The translations under genes and the position numbers were made by a program. From Microthrixaceae bacterium (lineage in GTDB: Bacteria > Actinomycetota > Acidimicrobiia > Acidimicrobiales > Microtrichaceae): 64,000 bases of DNA. A model generated the notes under the pieces. That model was not told the origin of the DNA and ran no database searches. It was given only the letters and a program-made list of their open reading frames with translations. Where the stretch lies: NCBI GenBank assembly GCA_023957995.1, contig JAMLGK010000001.1, positions 1-64,000 of the forward strand, read 5' to 3'. Positions 31,702-40,495 of the stretch are shown piece after piece (position 1 is the first letter of the stretch; every line of letters begins with the position of its first letter).

Positions 31702-32637
31702 ATGCATCGCGATCCCGACTCGAGTGACTTCGAATACGACGAGTTCGGATTCTTCGACGAGAACCGTTCCGAGTACGCGCTCGCTGGTGCAGGAATGCCA
31801 CCGGTGCGGCGCGTGTCGTACCGCGCATCCTGCGGCGATGTCTCCGCCCTGCGCTGGGGCGACGGACCGCTGGACGCGGTGTTGATCCACGGCACCGCAC
31901 AGAACGCGCACACCTGGGACACGGTGATGCTCGCGCTCGGCGAGGAGGTCTCGGCTCTCGTGGTCGACCTTCCCGGTCACGGCCATTCCTCCTGGCGCGA
32001 CGACGCCCGCTATGACCCCCACAGCAACGCGGAAGCACTCTCGGAGGTGTTGGCCGAGCTGGCGGACACCGGTGATCTCAGTGCTCCGGTCGTGCTCGTG
32101 GGCATGAGCCTCGGTGGGCTCACCGCCAACCGCCTGGCGGCGCAGAGAGCCGATGACGTGGGTCGCCTGGTGGTGGTGGACATCACCCCCGGGGTGACCG
32201 CGCACAAGGCAAAGGAGATCCACGACTTCATCGCAGGACCCCAGACCTTTGCCGATTTCGCACAGATCATGGACCGCACGGTCGAGTTCAACCCGACGAG
32301 GACCCGTTCGTCGCTGCGCCGCGGCATCCTGCACAACGCGCACCGGCTACCAGATGGCAGTTGGGAGTGGAACTACCACCGCGCAACCCCTGCCGGCGAC
32401 GGGTTCGCGTCCAGGGACGAGCTCTGGCAGGACGTGGCGCGAACGGTTGCCCCCTACCTGCTGGTGCGCGGCGCCGACAGTCCCGTCACCGACGACGCCG
32501 ATGTGGCTGAGCTCCTTCGACATCGTGAGGATGCTCGGATCGTGACAGTGGAGGGAGCCGGCCACAGCATCCAGGGGGACCGGCCGGTCGAACTGGCGGG
32601 TCTCCTCGCCGATGAACTGGCTGCGGCTGCACCGTGA
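31702..32637 (+). CDS. Alpha/beta hydrolase
   Basis: A 311-residue hydrolase. After 45 N-terminal residues comes the fold: oxyanion loop IHGTAQNAHTW, LPGHGHSSW, nucleophile elbow VGMSLGGLTA (Ser about 136), and catalytic His in GAGHSIQ near the end. ATG at 31702 lies about 35 bp after a TATGTT -10-like sequence. Its TGA overlaps the GTG start of the GNAT fusion gene, so the two products are made together. The substrate is unknown; coupling to an acyl-transferase suggests an ester or thioester, which is inference. Confidence 0.85.
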   Translation: MHRDPDSSDFEYDEFGFFDENRSEYALAGAGMPPVRRVSYRASCGDVSALRWGDGPLDAVLIHGTAQNAHTWDTVMLALGEEVSALVVDLPGHGHSSWRDDARYDPHSNAEALSEVLAELADTGDLSAPVVLVGMSLGGLTANRLAAQRADDVGRLVVVDITPGVTAHKAKEIHDFIAGPQTFADFAQIMDRTVEFNPTRTRSSLRRGILHNAHRLPDGSWEWNYHRATPAGDGFASRDELWQDVARTVAPYLLVRGADSPVTDDADVAELLRHREDARIVTVEGAGHSIQGDRPVELAGLLADELAAAAP

Positions 32638-35324
32638 ACGACGGCTACCCGGCCTCCTGGGAGACCGACGTGGTGCTCCGCGACGGCCACACAGTGCACG
32701 TTCGGCCCATCCAGCCCGACGATGCAGCGGGGCTCGCCGACTTCCACGGTCGCCAGTCCGCGGAATCGGTGTACTTCAGGTTCCTGTCACCGCGTCCACG
32801 GCTGAGCGATCGCGAGCTGCGCTACTTCACCGAGATCGACTACGTGGATCGGATGGCCTTCGTCGCCGAACTGGACGACCAACTGGTGGCGGTCGCACGC
32901 TACGAGCGGTATTCGGGCTCCGATACCGCCGAGGTGGCCTTCTTCGTCGACGATGCGCACCATGGGCGTGGCCTGGCCACCGTGATGCTGGAGTACCTGG
33001 CGGCTGCTGCCCGGTACCGCGGTCTGAAACGTTTCACCGCCTCGACGCTGCCGAACAACCGCAAGATGCTCTCTGTGTTCTCGCGGGCGGGCTACGACGT
33101 CAGTTCCAGAATCGAGGACGGAGTCGTGTCGCTCTCGTTCGGGATCGACCCCACCGACGCGTCGACCGCCGCTGTGGAGCGGCGCGAACGGACCGCGGAG
33201 GCCGCCACCGTGCAGCGCCTGCTGTGTCCGGAGTCCGTGGTGGTGGTCGGCAGTGGTGCTCCCGGCAGCCTCGCCTCCGCGGTGTTGTGGGAGATAGACA
33301 CCGCTGGTTTCGAGGGTTCGCTCAGCCTCCTGCGACGTGGTGCCACACCACATGGATCCGATGCCGACAACTCACCGGAGCCGGTGGAGCTCATCGAGCC
33401 GACGGAGTTCATCGAGGAGGTCCCCCAGGGCACCGACCTCGCGGTGGTGGCCGTCGAGGCACTCCAGGTGCCGAGGGTTGTGGAGGAGTGCGCACAGGCC
33501 GATGTCGGTGCGATCCTGATCCTCTCGGCGGGGTTCACCGAACTCGATGAGTCCGGCGCAGCCCTGGAGTCCGAGGTGGTCAATCTGGCGCGCCGCTACG
33601 GCGTGCGGGTGCTCGGACCCGACTGCCTGGGTCTGCTCAACACGGATCCGGATGTGCGACTGCACGCCACGGTGGCCGCATCGCATCCCGACCGTGGTCC
33701 GGTCGGCATGTTCGCCGAGTCCGGCACACTGGCCGCAGCGATCCTCGAGGAGTGCGAGCGCACCGGGATGGGCGTGTCCACGTTCGTGGCGGGCGGCAAC
33801 CGGCTGGACGTGGGTGCGGCCGACATCTTGAGCTTCTGGTCCTCCGACGAGTGCACGGGAGCCGTCCTGCTCTACCTGCGCTCCGCCGGGCTGTCTCCGA
33901 GGTTGGTCAGAGCAGCCAGGAGCGCTGCGGTGCACAAACCGGTGGCGGTGCTGGGGAACGTGCTGGTGGGCGCCGGTCACGAACCCAAGGAGATCCGGCG
34001 ACGGGTGGAGGCCCTCACCCGCCAGACCGGGGTGATCAGCGTGGGCACCCTCGAACAGCTGCTCGACCTCGGGCGGATACTGACCGGCCAGCCGGTGCCC
34101 AGGGGTCGCGGCGTGGTGGTCGTGGGCAACTCCGAGGGAGCGGTCGACCTCGCCTCGGACGCCTGCCGTGGCAGCGGTCTGGAGCTGGTCGGCCTCGACG
34201 GGCTCGCCAATCCCTGCCAGCTGTCGTTCCGCGCAACCCCACAGGACTACCGGGCGGCTCTGCACCGGATCTGTTCGGCCGAGAATGTGGGGAGCGTGAT
34301 CGTGGTCCACTCACCACCGCGTCTGCGTTCCTCGCCCGAGGTGTGTGAGGTGATCGCCGATGCGTCCTCGGCGTTCCCCGACATCTGCATCGCGGCCGCC
34401 ATGTTGGGAGCGGACGAGTCTCCGATGATCGGCACCGGTGATCATCGGGTCCCGGTGTTCGCATTCCCCGAACACCCTGCGCGGGCGCTCGGTCGCCTGG
34501 CGGCCTACCGCGAGTGGGCGTCGGTGAACCGCGACGTGTCACTGGAGCCACCGGTCGGGTGTGATCTCGACCTGGCGAGGAGCATCGTCGAAGAGGCTCT
34601 GGCACGTGCGTCGTCGGGCAATGGCACCAGCGACGGCACGAGCAACGCAACAAGCGATCGCAACGGCAACGCCACGGTCCAGCTCGATCTGGCTGAGCAG
34701 GAGCGGCTCCTCGACTCCTTCGCGGTCAAGCTGGCGGAACGCGAGGTCGCAGCGGATGTCGACGCAGCAGTGATCTGTGCAGAGCGGATCGGCTGGCCGG
34801 TCGCCCTCAAGGCGGCGCGCCGTGATCGGGGAACCCGCTCGGCGGTCTCGGGGGTGGCGATCGACCTGGCATCGGAATCGGACCTGCGCGACACCTGGGC
34901 ACGCATGGAGGAGGCGCTGGGCGACGACATGCACCCTCTGGTGGTGCAGCGCTTCATCGAACGGGGCGTCGATGCCGCCATAACCATCAGGAGGGGTCGT
35001 CGGGCCACCACGATCGAGGTAGGCCTCGGTGGCCCGGTGACCGCACTCGACGAGCCGCAGCTCGGACTCCTGCCGTTGAGCCTTCCCGACGCCCAGGCAC
35101 TGGTGGCATCCAGCGCACTGGGCCGGGCGCTCACCGACCCCCTGGACCGGGTGGCGCTGGTCGGGGTCGTTCAGCGCCTCGCCCACCTGGTCGTGCAGGT
35201 CGAGGAGATCTCATGCCTGGTGGCCGATCCGGTCGTTGCATCGGTCAGGGGTGCAGCGGTGGCCGATGTGCGAATCGAGGTGCGGGAGCCCTCGGACCGG
35301 CTCGCGGTCAGGAGCCTCGCCTGA
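32634..35324 (+). CDS. GNAT acetyltransferase fused to acyl-CoA synthetase (ADP-forming)-like domains
   Basis: An 896-residue fusion. Residues of about 14-175 are a GNAT domain (VAFFVDDAHHGRGLATVMLEYL binds acetyl-CoA). A CoA-binding Rossmann domain (about 195-320) and succinyl-CoA-ligase-like flavodoxin domains (to about 640) follow. After a Gly/Asn/Ser/Thr-rich linker comes an ATP-grasp-like region. The order matches actinobacterial Pat-type lysine acetyltransferases. The segment that normally carries the phosphohistidine (a SHTG-type motif) is not recognisable, so the synthetase part is probably a regulatory sensor. GTG start overlaps the hydrolase stop. Confidence 0.85.
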   Translation: MNDGYPASWETDVVLRDGHTVHVRPIQPDDAAGLADFHGRQSAESVYFRFLSPRPRLSDRELRYFTEIDYVDRMAFVAELDDQLVAVARYERYSGSDTAEVAFFVDDAHHGRGLATVMLEYLAAAARYRGLKRFTASTLPNNRKMLSVFSRAGYDVSSRIEDGVVSLSFGIDPTDASTAAVERRERTAEAATVQRLLCPESVVVVGSGAPGSLASAVLWEIDTAGFEGSLSLLRRGATPHGSDADNSPEPVELIEPTEFIEEVPQGTDLAVVAVEALQVPRVVEECAQADVGAILILSAGFTELDESGAALESEVVNLARRYGVRVLGPDCLGLLNTDPDVRLHATVAASHPDRGPVGMFAESGTLAAAILEECERTGMGVSTFVAGGNRLDVGAADILSFWSSDECTGAVLLYLRSAGLSPRLVRAARSAAVHKPVAVLGNVLVGAGHEPKEIRRRVEALTRQTGVISVGTLEQLLDLGRILTGQPVPRGRGVVVVGNSEGAVDLASDACRGSGLELVGLDGLANPCQLSFRATPQDYRAALHRICSAENVGSVIVVHSPPRLRSSPEVCEVIADASSAFPDICIAAAMLGADESPMIGTGDHRVPVFAFPEHPARALGRLAAYREWASVNRDVSLEPPVGCDLDLARSIVEEALARASSGNGTSDGTSNATSDRNGNATVQLDLAEQERLLDSFAVKLAEREVAADVDAAVICAERIGWPVALKAARRDRGTRSAVSGVAIDLASESDLRDTWARMEEALGDDMHPLVVQRFIERGVDAAITIRRGRRATTIEVGLGGPVTALDEPQLGLLPLSLPDAQALVASSALGRALTDPLDRVALVGVVQRLAHLVVQVEEISCLVADPVVASVRGAAVADVRIEVREPSDRLAVRSLA

Positions 35325-35389
35325 GGTCGAGGTGGTGCGCCGCGAGCGACCACTGGGCCTGAACAGGACCAGCACCTACAGTCCGGGCC

Positions 35390-36364
35390 ATGCGTGCGAT
35401 CGTGCTGGAGTCACACGGAGGCCCCGAGGTCCTCACCCCCATGGAGATCCCGGACCCTGTGCCGGGACCCGAGGAGGTGCTGGTGGACGTCGCTGCGACA
35501 GCGGTCAACCGGGCCGACCTCCTGCAGCGGATGGGTCTGTATCCGGGTCCGCCCGCGCAGCACGAGGTCCCCGGACTCGAACTGGCGGGCACGGTCTCCG
35601 CCGTGGGCGAGCGGGTCGAACTCTGGAGCCGGGGCGACCGGGTGATGGGAGTGGTCGGCGGTGGGGCATACGCGGAACGCGCAGCGGTCCACGAACGCCA
35701 GCTGATGGCGGTGCCGGCCCCGGTCGGCCTCCCCGACGCGGGTGCACTGCCCGAGGTGTTCATCACCGCCTATGACGCCCTCGTGATCCAGGGAGGGCTG
35801 GGACCGGGTGGCTGGGCACTGGTTCACGCCGGTGGTTCCGGGGTCGGCACCGCCGCAATCCAGATATGTGGACTGCTCGGCGCCCGCGTGGCGGTCACCT
35901 GCTCGGCCGGGAAGGTCCAGGCCTGTCGGGACCTGGGTGCCGACGTGGTGATCGACTACGGCAGCGAGGACTTCGTCGAGGTGATCGACTCCGCCACCGG
36001 TGGGGTCGGGGTGGATGTGGTTCTCGACGTGATCGGCGGCGACTACGTGGCGCGCAACATCCGCTGCTCCAGAGTGGGTGGCAGGATCGTGCAGGTGGGC
36101 GTGATGGGTGGCGGAAAAGCGGAGGTGCCGGTGGGTGCGATGCTCCCGAAGCGGGTTGCCCTGATCGGAACCGTGCTGCGCGCGCGGCCGCTGGAGGAGA
36201 AGATCTCGATCACCCGTCGCTGCGCGCACGACCTGTTGCCGGCATTCGAGGATGGTCGGATGGCGCCCGTGATCGACCGGCGCCTCTCGCTGTGGGACGT
36301 GGCCGAGGCCCATGAATACGTGGCTTCGAACGCCAACGTCGGCAAGGTGTTGCTGGAGCTCTGA
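35390..36364 (+). CDS. NADPH:quinone oxidoreductase, zinc-free MDR family
   Basis: A 324-residue medium-chain reductase. The N-terminal GroES-like domain ends near 120. The Rossmann domain has HAGGSGVGTAAIQI (the nucleotide loop, about 145) and VDVVLDVIGGDYVARN. The Cys/His residues that bind zinc in alcohol dehydrogenases are absent, as in QOR/TP53I3-type enzymes. It begins 65 bp after the GNAT fusion and might share its transcript. The physiological acceptor is not known. Confidence 0.88.
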   Translation: MRAIVLESHGGPEVLTPMEIPDPVPGPEEVLVDVAATAVNRADLLQRMGLYPGPPAQHEVPGLELAGTVSAVGERVELWSRGDRVMGVVGGGAYAERAAVHERQLMAVPAPVGLPDAGALPEVFITAYDALVIQGGLGPGGWALVHAGGSGVGTAAIQICGLLGARVAVTCSAGKVQACRDLGADVVIDYGSEDFVEVIDSATGGVGVDVVLDVIGGDYVARNIRCSRVGGRIVQVGVMGGGKAEVPVGAMLPKRVALIGTVLRARPLEEKISITRRCAHDLLPAFEDGRMAPVIDRRLSLWDVAEAHEYVASNANVGKVLLEL

Positions 36365-36430
36365 GCACCCGTATACCGCGGCTTCAGCGGCGCCGGAATC
36401 CCCGGCGAGGAGTGTCTACCGGGTGGGGGA

Positions 36431-37699
36431 CTACCTGGTGACGATCGGCACGTAGTCGCGAGCCGGTTCACCGGTGTAGATCTGACGCGGCCGGTAGATC
36501 CGGCTGTCCTGGTCGAGCAGTTCGGTGTAGTGCGACAACCAGCCCGCGGTGCGCGGAATGGCGAACAGCACGGTGAACATGTTCATCGGGAAGCCCATGG
36601 CCTGGTAGATGAGCCCCGAGTAGAAGTCGACGTTGGGGTAGAGCTTGCGACTGGTGAAGTAGTCGTCGCTCAGCGCCACCTCTTCGAGGGCCAGTGCGAG
36701 GTCGAGCATGGGGCTCTTGCCGGTCACCTCGAAGACCTCGTACGCGGTGCGCTTGATGATCTTCGCCCGCGGGTCGTAGTTCTTGTACACGCGGTGGCCG
36801 AAGCCCTGGAGGCGGGCTTCGCCGCGCTTGACCTTCTCGACATAGGCAGCGACGTTGTCGATGCTGCCGATCTCGGTGAGCATCCGGATCACGGCTTCGT
36901 TGGCGCCGCCGTGGCGAGGGCCGTAGAGAGCGCTCGCCGCTGCCGCGGTGGAGATGTAGGGATCTGCGTGTGCGGAACCCACGGTGCGCATGGCGGTCGT
37001 CGAACAGTTCTGCTCGTGATCGGCGTGGAGGATGAACAGCACGTCGAGAGCCCTGGCCAGCACCGGGTTGGCCTCGTACCGGGGCTCGGCGGTCTTCCAC
37101 ATCATCGACAGGAAGTTGGCTGCGAAGTCGAGGCTGTTGTCGGGGTAGACGAACGGCATTCCGGCACTGTGGCGGTATGCGCCGGCGGCGAGCGTCGGCA
37201 TCTTGGCGATGAGCCTCACGACCTGTTTCATCAACAGGTCGCGGTCCTCGATGTCTTTCGCGTCGGGGTAGAAGGTGGACAGGGCGGCCACGGTCGACAC
37301 GAGGATGCCCATGGGGTGCGCATCGTGGTGGAAACCCTCCATGAAGCGCTTGCGCACGTTCTCGTGGATGAAGGTGTGATGGGTGATCTCGTAGCGCCAG
37401 GCCTCGAACTCCTGTGCGGTCGGAAGCTCACCGTGGATCAGCAGGTATGCGACCTCGAGGTAGCTGGACTGCTCGGCGAGTTGCTCGATGGGGTAGCCGC
37501 GGTAGCGCAGCACCCCGTTGGCGCCGTCGAGTTCGGTGATGCCCGACGCAGCGGCCGAGGTCGCTCCGAACGCAGGATCGTGGAACCAGACCCCGGGCAA
37601 CAACTTGCCCCACTCCTTGGCGTCCACGCCGCCACGGTCGATGGGAACTTCGATGCTGTCGCCCGTGCGGTTGTCTGTGATCGTGATCGTCTCTGGCAA
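36431..37699 (-). CDS. gltA: Citrate synthase
   Basis: A 422-residue type II citrate synthase that condenses acetyl-CoA and oxaloacetate. The catalytic His residues are in ILHADHEQNCST and the GPRHGGANEAV segment, and the Asp in the LDLALALEEVAL region; GFGHRVYKNYDPRA is the family signature. TTG at 37699 is the start, with GAGGAG six bases before it. Aconitase lies 2.8 kb away on the same strand, so two tricarboxylic-acid genes are near each other. The LysR gene upstream reads the same way and ends 63 bp before it. Confidence 0.95.
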   Translation of the reverse strand: MPETITITDNRTGDSIEVPIDRGGVDAKEWGKLLPGVWFHDPAFGATSAAASGITELDGANGVLRYRGYPIEQLAEQSSYLEVAYLLIHGELPTAQEFEAWRYEITHHTFIHENVRKRFMEGFHHDAHPMGILVSTVAALSTFYPDAKDIEDRDLLMKQVVRLIAKMPTLAAGAYRHSAGMPFVYPDNSLDFAANFLSMMWKTAEPRYEANPVLARALDVLFILHADHEQNCSTTAMRTVGSAHADPYISTAAAASALYGPRHGGANEAVIRMLTEIGSIDNVAAYVEKVKRGEARLQGFGHRVYKNYDPRAKIIKRTAYEVFEVTGKSPMLDLALALEEVALSDDYFTSRKLYPNVDFYSGLIYQAMGFPMNMFTVLFAIPRTAGWLSHYTELLDQDSRIYRPRQIYTGEPARDYVPIVTR

Positions 37700-37762
37700 T
37701 TCGGCTCCTCGGCTGCGATCCGTGGGTCATTCTAGGTTGTCGGCGGGGGTCGCCGTTTCCGT

Positions 37763-38680
37763 TCAGGAATGGGGTTCCGCATCCACGGTCGCCCGGTCCG
37801 CCCCCTCCTTGGCGACAACCCTTCTCACCAGTTCCCCGATGACCCGGGCTGCGGCTGAGGGCATGCCTCGGTGGGACCTGATCAGGCCCACGTTGCGTCG
37901 GGGCACGCCGACCACCGGAATCGACCTCCAGGGGCCGTCGAGCCCGCGGGGGATCGCCGACGCGGGCACGACGCCGGCTCCGAAGCCTGCGAACGCCAGC
38001 GAGGCGAGCAAGCGCATGCCGTCGAACTCGGCGCGGGCCCGCAACTCGACCCCTGCCGCGGTCGCCGCGGTGTCGAGCACGTCACGGAACGCGGTACCGG
38101 GGGCCTCGAGAAGTAGTTCGTGTTCGGCCAGCTCCTGCAGCGAAACCGTCTCGCGATCATGCAGGGGGTGGCCTTCGGGGGCGATGAGGATCCGGTCCTC
38201 GGTGAACAGCATCTCCACCTCGATGTCGGGGTGGTCGATAGGCAGGTTCACCACGGCGAGGTCCACGGTGCCCGTCGTCGTCTCGAGCACCAGGGCGCTC
38301 GAAGGGGCGTCGAGCACGACCACACGCACCTCGGGGTACTCACGCCACACCGTTTCGAGCAGTGGGGGTACCAACCAGCGTGCTGTGGTGCCGATGACGC
38401 CCAGTCGGACGGTTCCCACCACCACATCTCGCAGGTAGGCGAGATCCGACGACAGCGCATCGAACTCGCCCTCGATCCGTCGGGCCCGATCGAGGACAAC
38501 CCTTCCCTCGTCGGTGGGCTCGGTGGTGGCGCGGTCCACGAGGGTCACGCCCAGTTCGTTCTCGAGCCGTGACACGTGCGCGGAGACGTTTGACTGGACC
38601 GTTCCCAGTGCCTTCGCGGCACCGGAGAAGGAGCGGTGTTCACACACCGCCAAGAGGGTCCGGAGCTGCTTGCGATCCAT
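37763..38680 (-). CDS. LysR-family transcriptional regulator
   Basis: A 305-residue regulator. The N-terminal winged helix (about 1-62: LRTLLAVCEHRSFSGAAKALGTVQSNVSAHVSRLENELGV, read in two parts) is followed by a linker helix and the periplasmic-binding-protein-like effector domain (about 90-290). It lies directly before gltA on the same strand, so citrate synthase or its own gene may be the target. An ACGAT-N7-ATCGT inverted repeat at 38689-38705, nine bases before the start, is a candidate self-regulatory site. Confidence 0.9.
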   Translation of the reverse strand: MDRKQLRTLLAVCEHRSFSGAAKALGTVQSNVSAHVSRLENELGVTLVDRATTEPTDEGRVVLDRARRIEGEFDALSSDLAYLRDVVVGTVRLGVIGTTARWLVPPLLETVWREYPEVRVVVLDAPSSALVLETTTGTVDLAVVNLPIDHPDIEVEMLFTEDRILIAPEGHPLHDRETVSLQELAEHELLLEAPGTAFRDVLDTAATAAGVELRARAEFDGMRLLASLAFAGFGAGVVPASAIPRGLDGPWRSIPVVGVPRRNVGLIRSHRGMPSAAARVIGELVRRVVAKEGADRATVDAEPHS

Positions 38681-38688
38681 CAGAAGAA

Positions 38689-38705
38689 ACGATACCAGAT
38701 ATCGT
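38689..38705. promoter_or_regulatory. Inverted repeat beside lysR start
   Basis: ACGAT and ATCGT arms are separated by seven bases. The position between the LysR gene and the divergent small-RNA promoter could affect both. LysR sites usually have a T-N11-A core, which this only loosely resembles. Confidence 0.35.
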
Positions 38706-38715
38706 CTGCATGTCG

Positions 38716-38744
38716 TTGACCGATTGCTAGCAACTGTCTATCGT
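38716..38744 (+). promoter_or_regulatory. Promoter of the 6C RNA
   Basis: TTGACC (38716-38721) and TATCGT (38739-38744) are separated by exactly 17 bp, close to the housekeeping sigma consensus of actinomycetes. Transcription would start near 38751, just before the C-loop hairpins. Confidence 0.7.
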
Positions 38745-38750
38745 GTGAAA

Positions 38751-38881
38751 CACAACAGAACGCCTGAGGGTGCGGACGGTTCCCCCCACCGACCCCCTCG
38801 GGTAGCGCACTGGAGTTGTCCCCCCAACCCAGGCGCATTTGCTGAAGGACTGGCTCCCCCCGCCAGTCCTTCGGCCGTTTT
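38751..38881 (+). ncRNA. 6C small RNA with three C6-loop hairpins and terminator
   Basis: Three hairpins each expose TCCCCCC in the loop. Hairpin 1 is CGGT/ACCG around 38781-38787, with outer GAGGG/CCCTC arms. Hairpin 2 is CTGG-A-GTT (38810-38817) with AACCCAG, loop C6 at 38820-38825. Hairpin 3 is a perfect 10-bp stem, AAGGACTGGC (38845-38854) with GCCAGTCCTT (38862-38871), ending in a T-run. C6 loops define the actinobacterial 6C RNA family, whose mycobacterial member B11 also lies before a HAD-IB gene (Rv3661), as here. C-rich loops are thought to pair with G-rich ribosome-binding sites. Confidence 0.85.
38845..38881 (+). terminator. Intrinsic terminator of the 6C RNA
   Basis: A perfect 10-bp stem with a seven-base C-rich loop is followed by CGGCCGTTTT. 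It should end most transcripts at about 38881, 73 bp before the HAD-PlsC start, so that gene depends on read-through or another promoter. Confidence 0.8.
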
Positions 38882-38953
38882 CGGGCCACCGGTCGCCCGG
38901 AGCCGCCTTCCTCGCAGGTCCCCTGGATGTCTCGCCGTACTAGCGTGGGGGCG

Positions 38954-40453
38954 ATGACTGAATCGGATCCGGTGAACGACAACCACGTCCTGGACGGCGA
39001 TCCCGCGCACCATGATCCTGCACCGGGTGCGGCGTTCTTCGATCTGGATCGCACCCTGCTCACCGGTGCATCGGGCCCCTTCATCAGCGAGGCCCTGCGC
39101 CACGTCGGCTTGATGGGGGCCGAGCCCAATCCGCTGGAGTCGGTGGTCTTCAAGGTCTTCAACACAATTGGTGAAACCCGGCCCGCCATGCTCCTGAGCC
39201 GCCAGGGCGCTCGCCTTGCCAAGGGTTGGGACCTCGATCTGGTGCACCAGGCCGCCGCGATGGCGGCCCAGCCGCTCGCCGATGCGATAGCGCCCTTCGC
39301 CAAGCCGTTGTTCGAGGAACACCGCGCGGCCGGACGCAAGCTCGTGATCGCCACCACCACACCGATCGACATGGTTCGCCCGCTTGCAGAGGCCCTCGGC
39401 TTCGATGACGTGATCGCCACCCGCTACGGAGTGTCCGACGGGCGCTATGACGGCTCGATCGACGGTCTGTTCGTGTGGGGCAAGGACAAGGCCCGGGCCG
39501 TGGCCGAATGGGCCGGAGCCAACGGCGTGGACCTCGATGCGTCGTATGCCTACTCCGACAGCTTCTACGACGTTCCGCTCCTGTCGATCGTCGGGCACCC
39601 CACTGCGGTCAACCCCGATCCCCGGATGTTGGGGATGGCGACCCTGCGGCGCTGGCCGGTCATGCATTTCGATGTGCCCCACGGTGTGCCCAAGTTCCTG
39701 GGGGTGGAACCACAAGCAGCGGTGCAGATGGCGGTGCGCCCGCAGCTGTTCCCCTATGTGCGATTCCAGCTCGAGGGTCTCGAGAAGATTCCGCTGAAGG
39801 GAAGCGCGATCCTGGTCGGCAACCACAGGAGCTACTTCGATCCGATCGCGATCGGGTACCTGCTGTCGAGGCGCGGTCGTACGGTTCGCTTCCTCGGCAA
39901 GAAGGAGGTCTTCGACGCTCCCGTGATCGGCGACCTGGCCGCAGCCATGGGCGGTATCCGGGTGGACCGTGGCACCGGCTCGGAGGAACCGCTGCAGGCG
40001 GCCGAAGAAGCTCTGGCCGGAGGCGAGATGGTGGCTCTGATGCCCCAGGGCACGATCCCCCGCGGGCCGGCGTTCTTCGATCCGGAGCTCAAGGGCCGCT
40101 GGGGCGCGATGAAACTGGCCCATGCGACCGGTGCACAGGTGATCCCGGTCGGGATCTGGGGCACCGAGAAGGTCTGGCCGCGGAGTTCCAAGCTGCCCAA
40201 CATGACCAACGTGCTGTCGCCTCCGACCGTGTGGATAAAGGTGGGCGAGCCGGTCCACTACAAGGGTGAGGACCTCGAGGAGGACACCCGGGCGATGATG
40301 TCGGCGATAGTCGACCTACTGCCGGATGTGGCGCGGGTGCACCGACAGCCCTCCGAGGAGGAACTGGCGGCGACCTACCCCGATGGTCGGGTCCCCGACG
40401 ACGTGGCCGAAGCCGCGGGCCACGAGTCAGAACGCCGTCCCGGCACGGATTGA
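38954..40453 (+). CDS. HAD-IB phosphatase fused to 1-acylglycerol-3-phosphate acyltransferase
   Basis: A 499-residue fusion. The N-terminal HAD-IB domain has FFDLDRTLL (nucleophile Asp about 30) and YAYSDSFYDVPLL. From about residue 250 a PlsC domain follows, with VGNHRSYFD (H-x4-D, about 291), the GGIRVDRGTG block and PQGTIPRG in place of the usual EGTR. Such fusions would acylate lysophosphatidate and perhaps dephosphorylate the product or a related lipid. ATG at 38954 follows GTGGGGGCG. The 6C RNA lies directly upstream. Confidence 0.88.
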   Translation: MTESDPVNDNHVLDGDPAHHDPAPGAAFFDLDRTLLTGASGPFISEALRHVGLMGAEPNPLESVVFKVFNTIGETRPAMLLSRQGARLAKGWDLDLVHQAAAMAAQPLADAIAPFAKPLFEEHRAAGRKLVIATTTPIDMVRPLAEALGFDDVIATRYGVSDGRYDGSIDGLFVWGKDKARAVAEWAGANGVDLDASYAYSDSFYDVPLLSIVGHPTAVNPDPRMLGMATLRRWPVMHFDVPHGVPKFLGVEPQAAVQMAVRPQLFPYVRFQLEGLEKIPLKGSAILVGNHRSYFDPIAIGYLLSRRGRTVRFLGKKEVFDAPVIGDLAAAMGGIRVDRGTGSEEPLQAAEEALAGGEMVALMPQGTIPRGPAFFDPELKGRWGAMKLAHATGAQVIPVGIWGTEKVWPRSSKLPNMTNVLSPPTVWIKVGEPVHYKGEDLEEDTRAMMSAIVDLLPDVARVHRQPSEEELAATYPDGRVPDDVAEAAGHESERRPGTD

Positions 40454-40460
40454 GCACCGC

Positions 40461-40476
40461 CCCGGGCCTACCCGGG
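40461..40476. terminator. Possible bidirectional terminator between plsC-type gene and acn
   Basis: CCCGGG-CCTA-CCCGGG can form a 6-bp stem in either transcript between two convergent genes. No clear U-run follows, so it is a weak candidate. Confidence 0.35.
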
Positions 40477-40495
40477 TGGGGAGCCCCCCGGTGTT

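Noticed and set aside
34600..34690. Low-complexity Gly/Asn/Ser/Thr stretch as an insertion or phase-variable repeat
   Set aside because: It is an in-frame interdomain linker before the ATP-grasp-like part and has no exact repeat unit.
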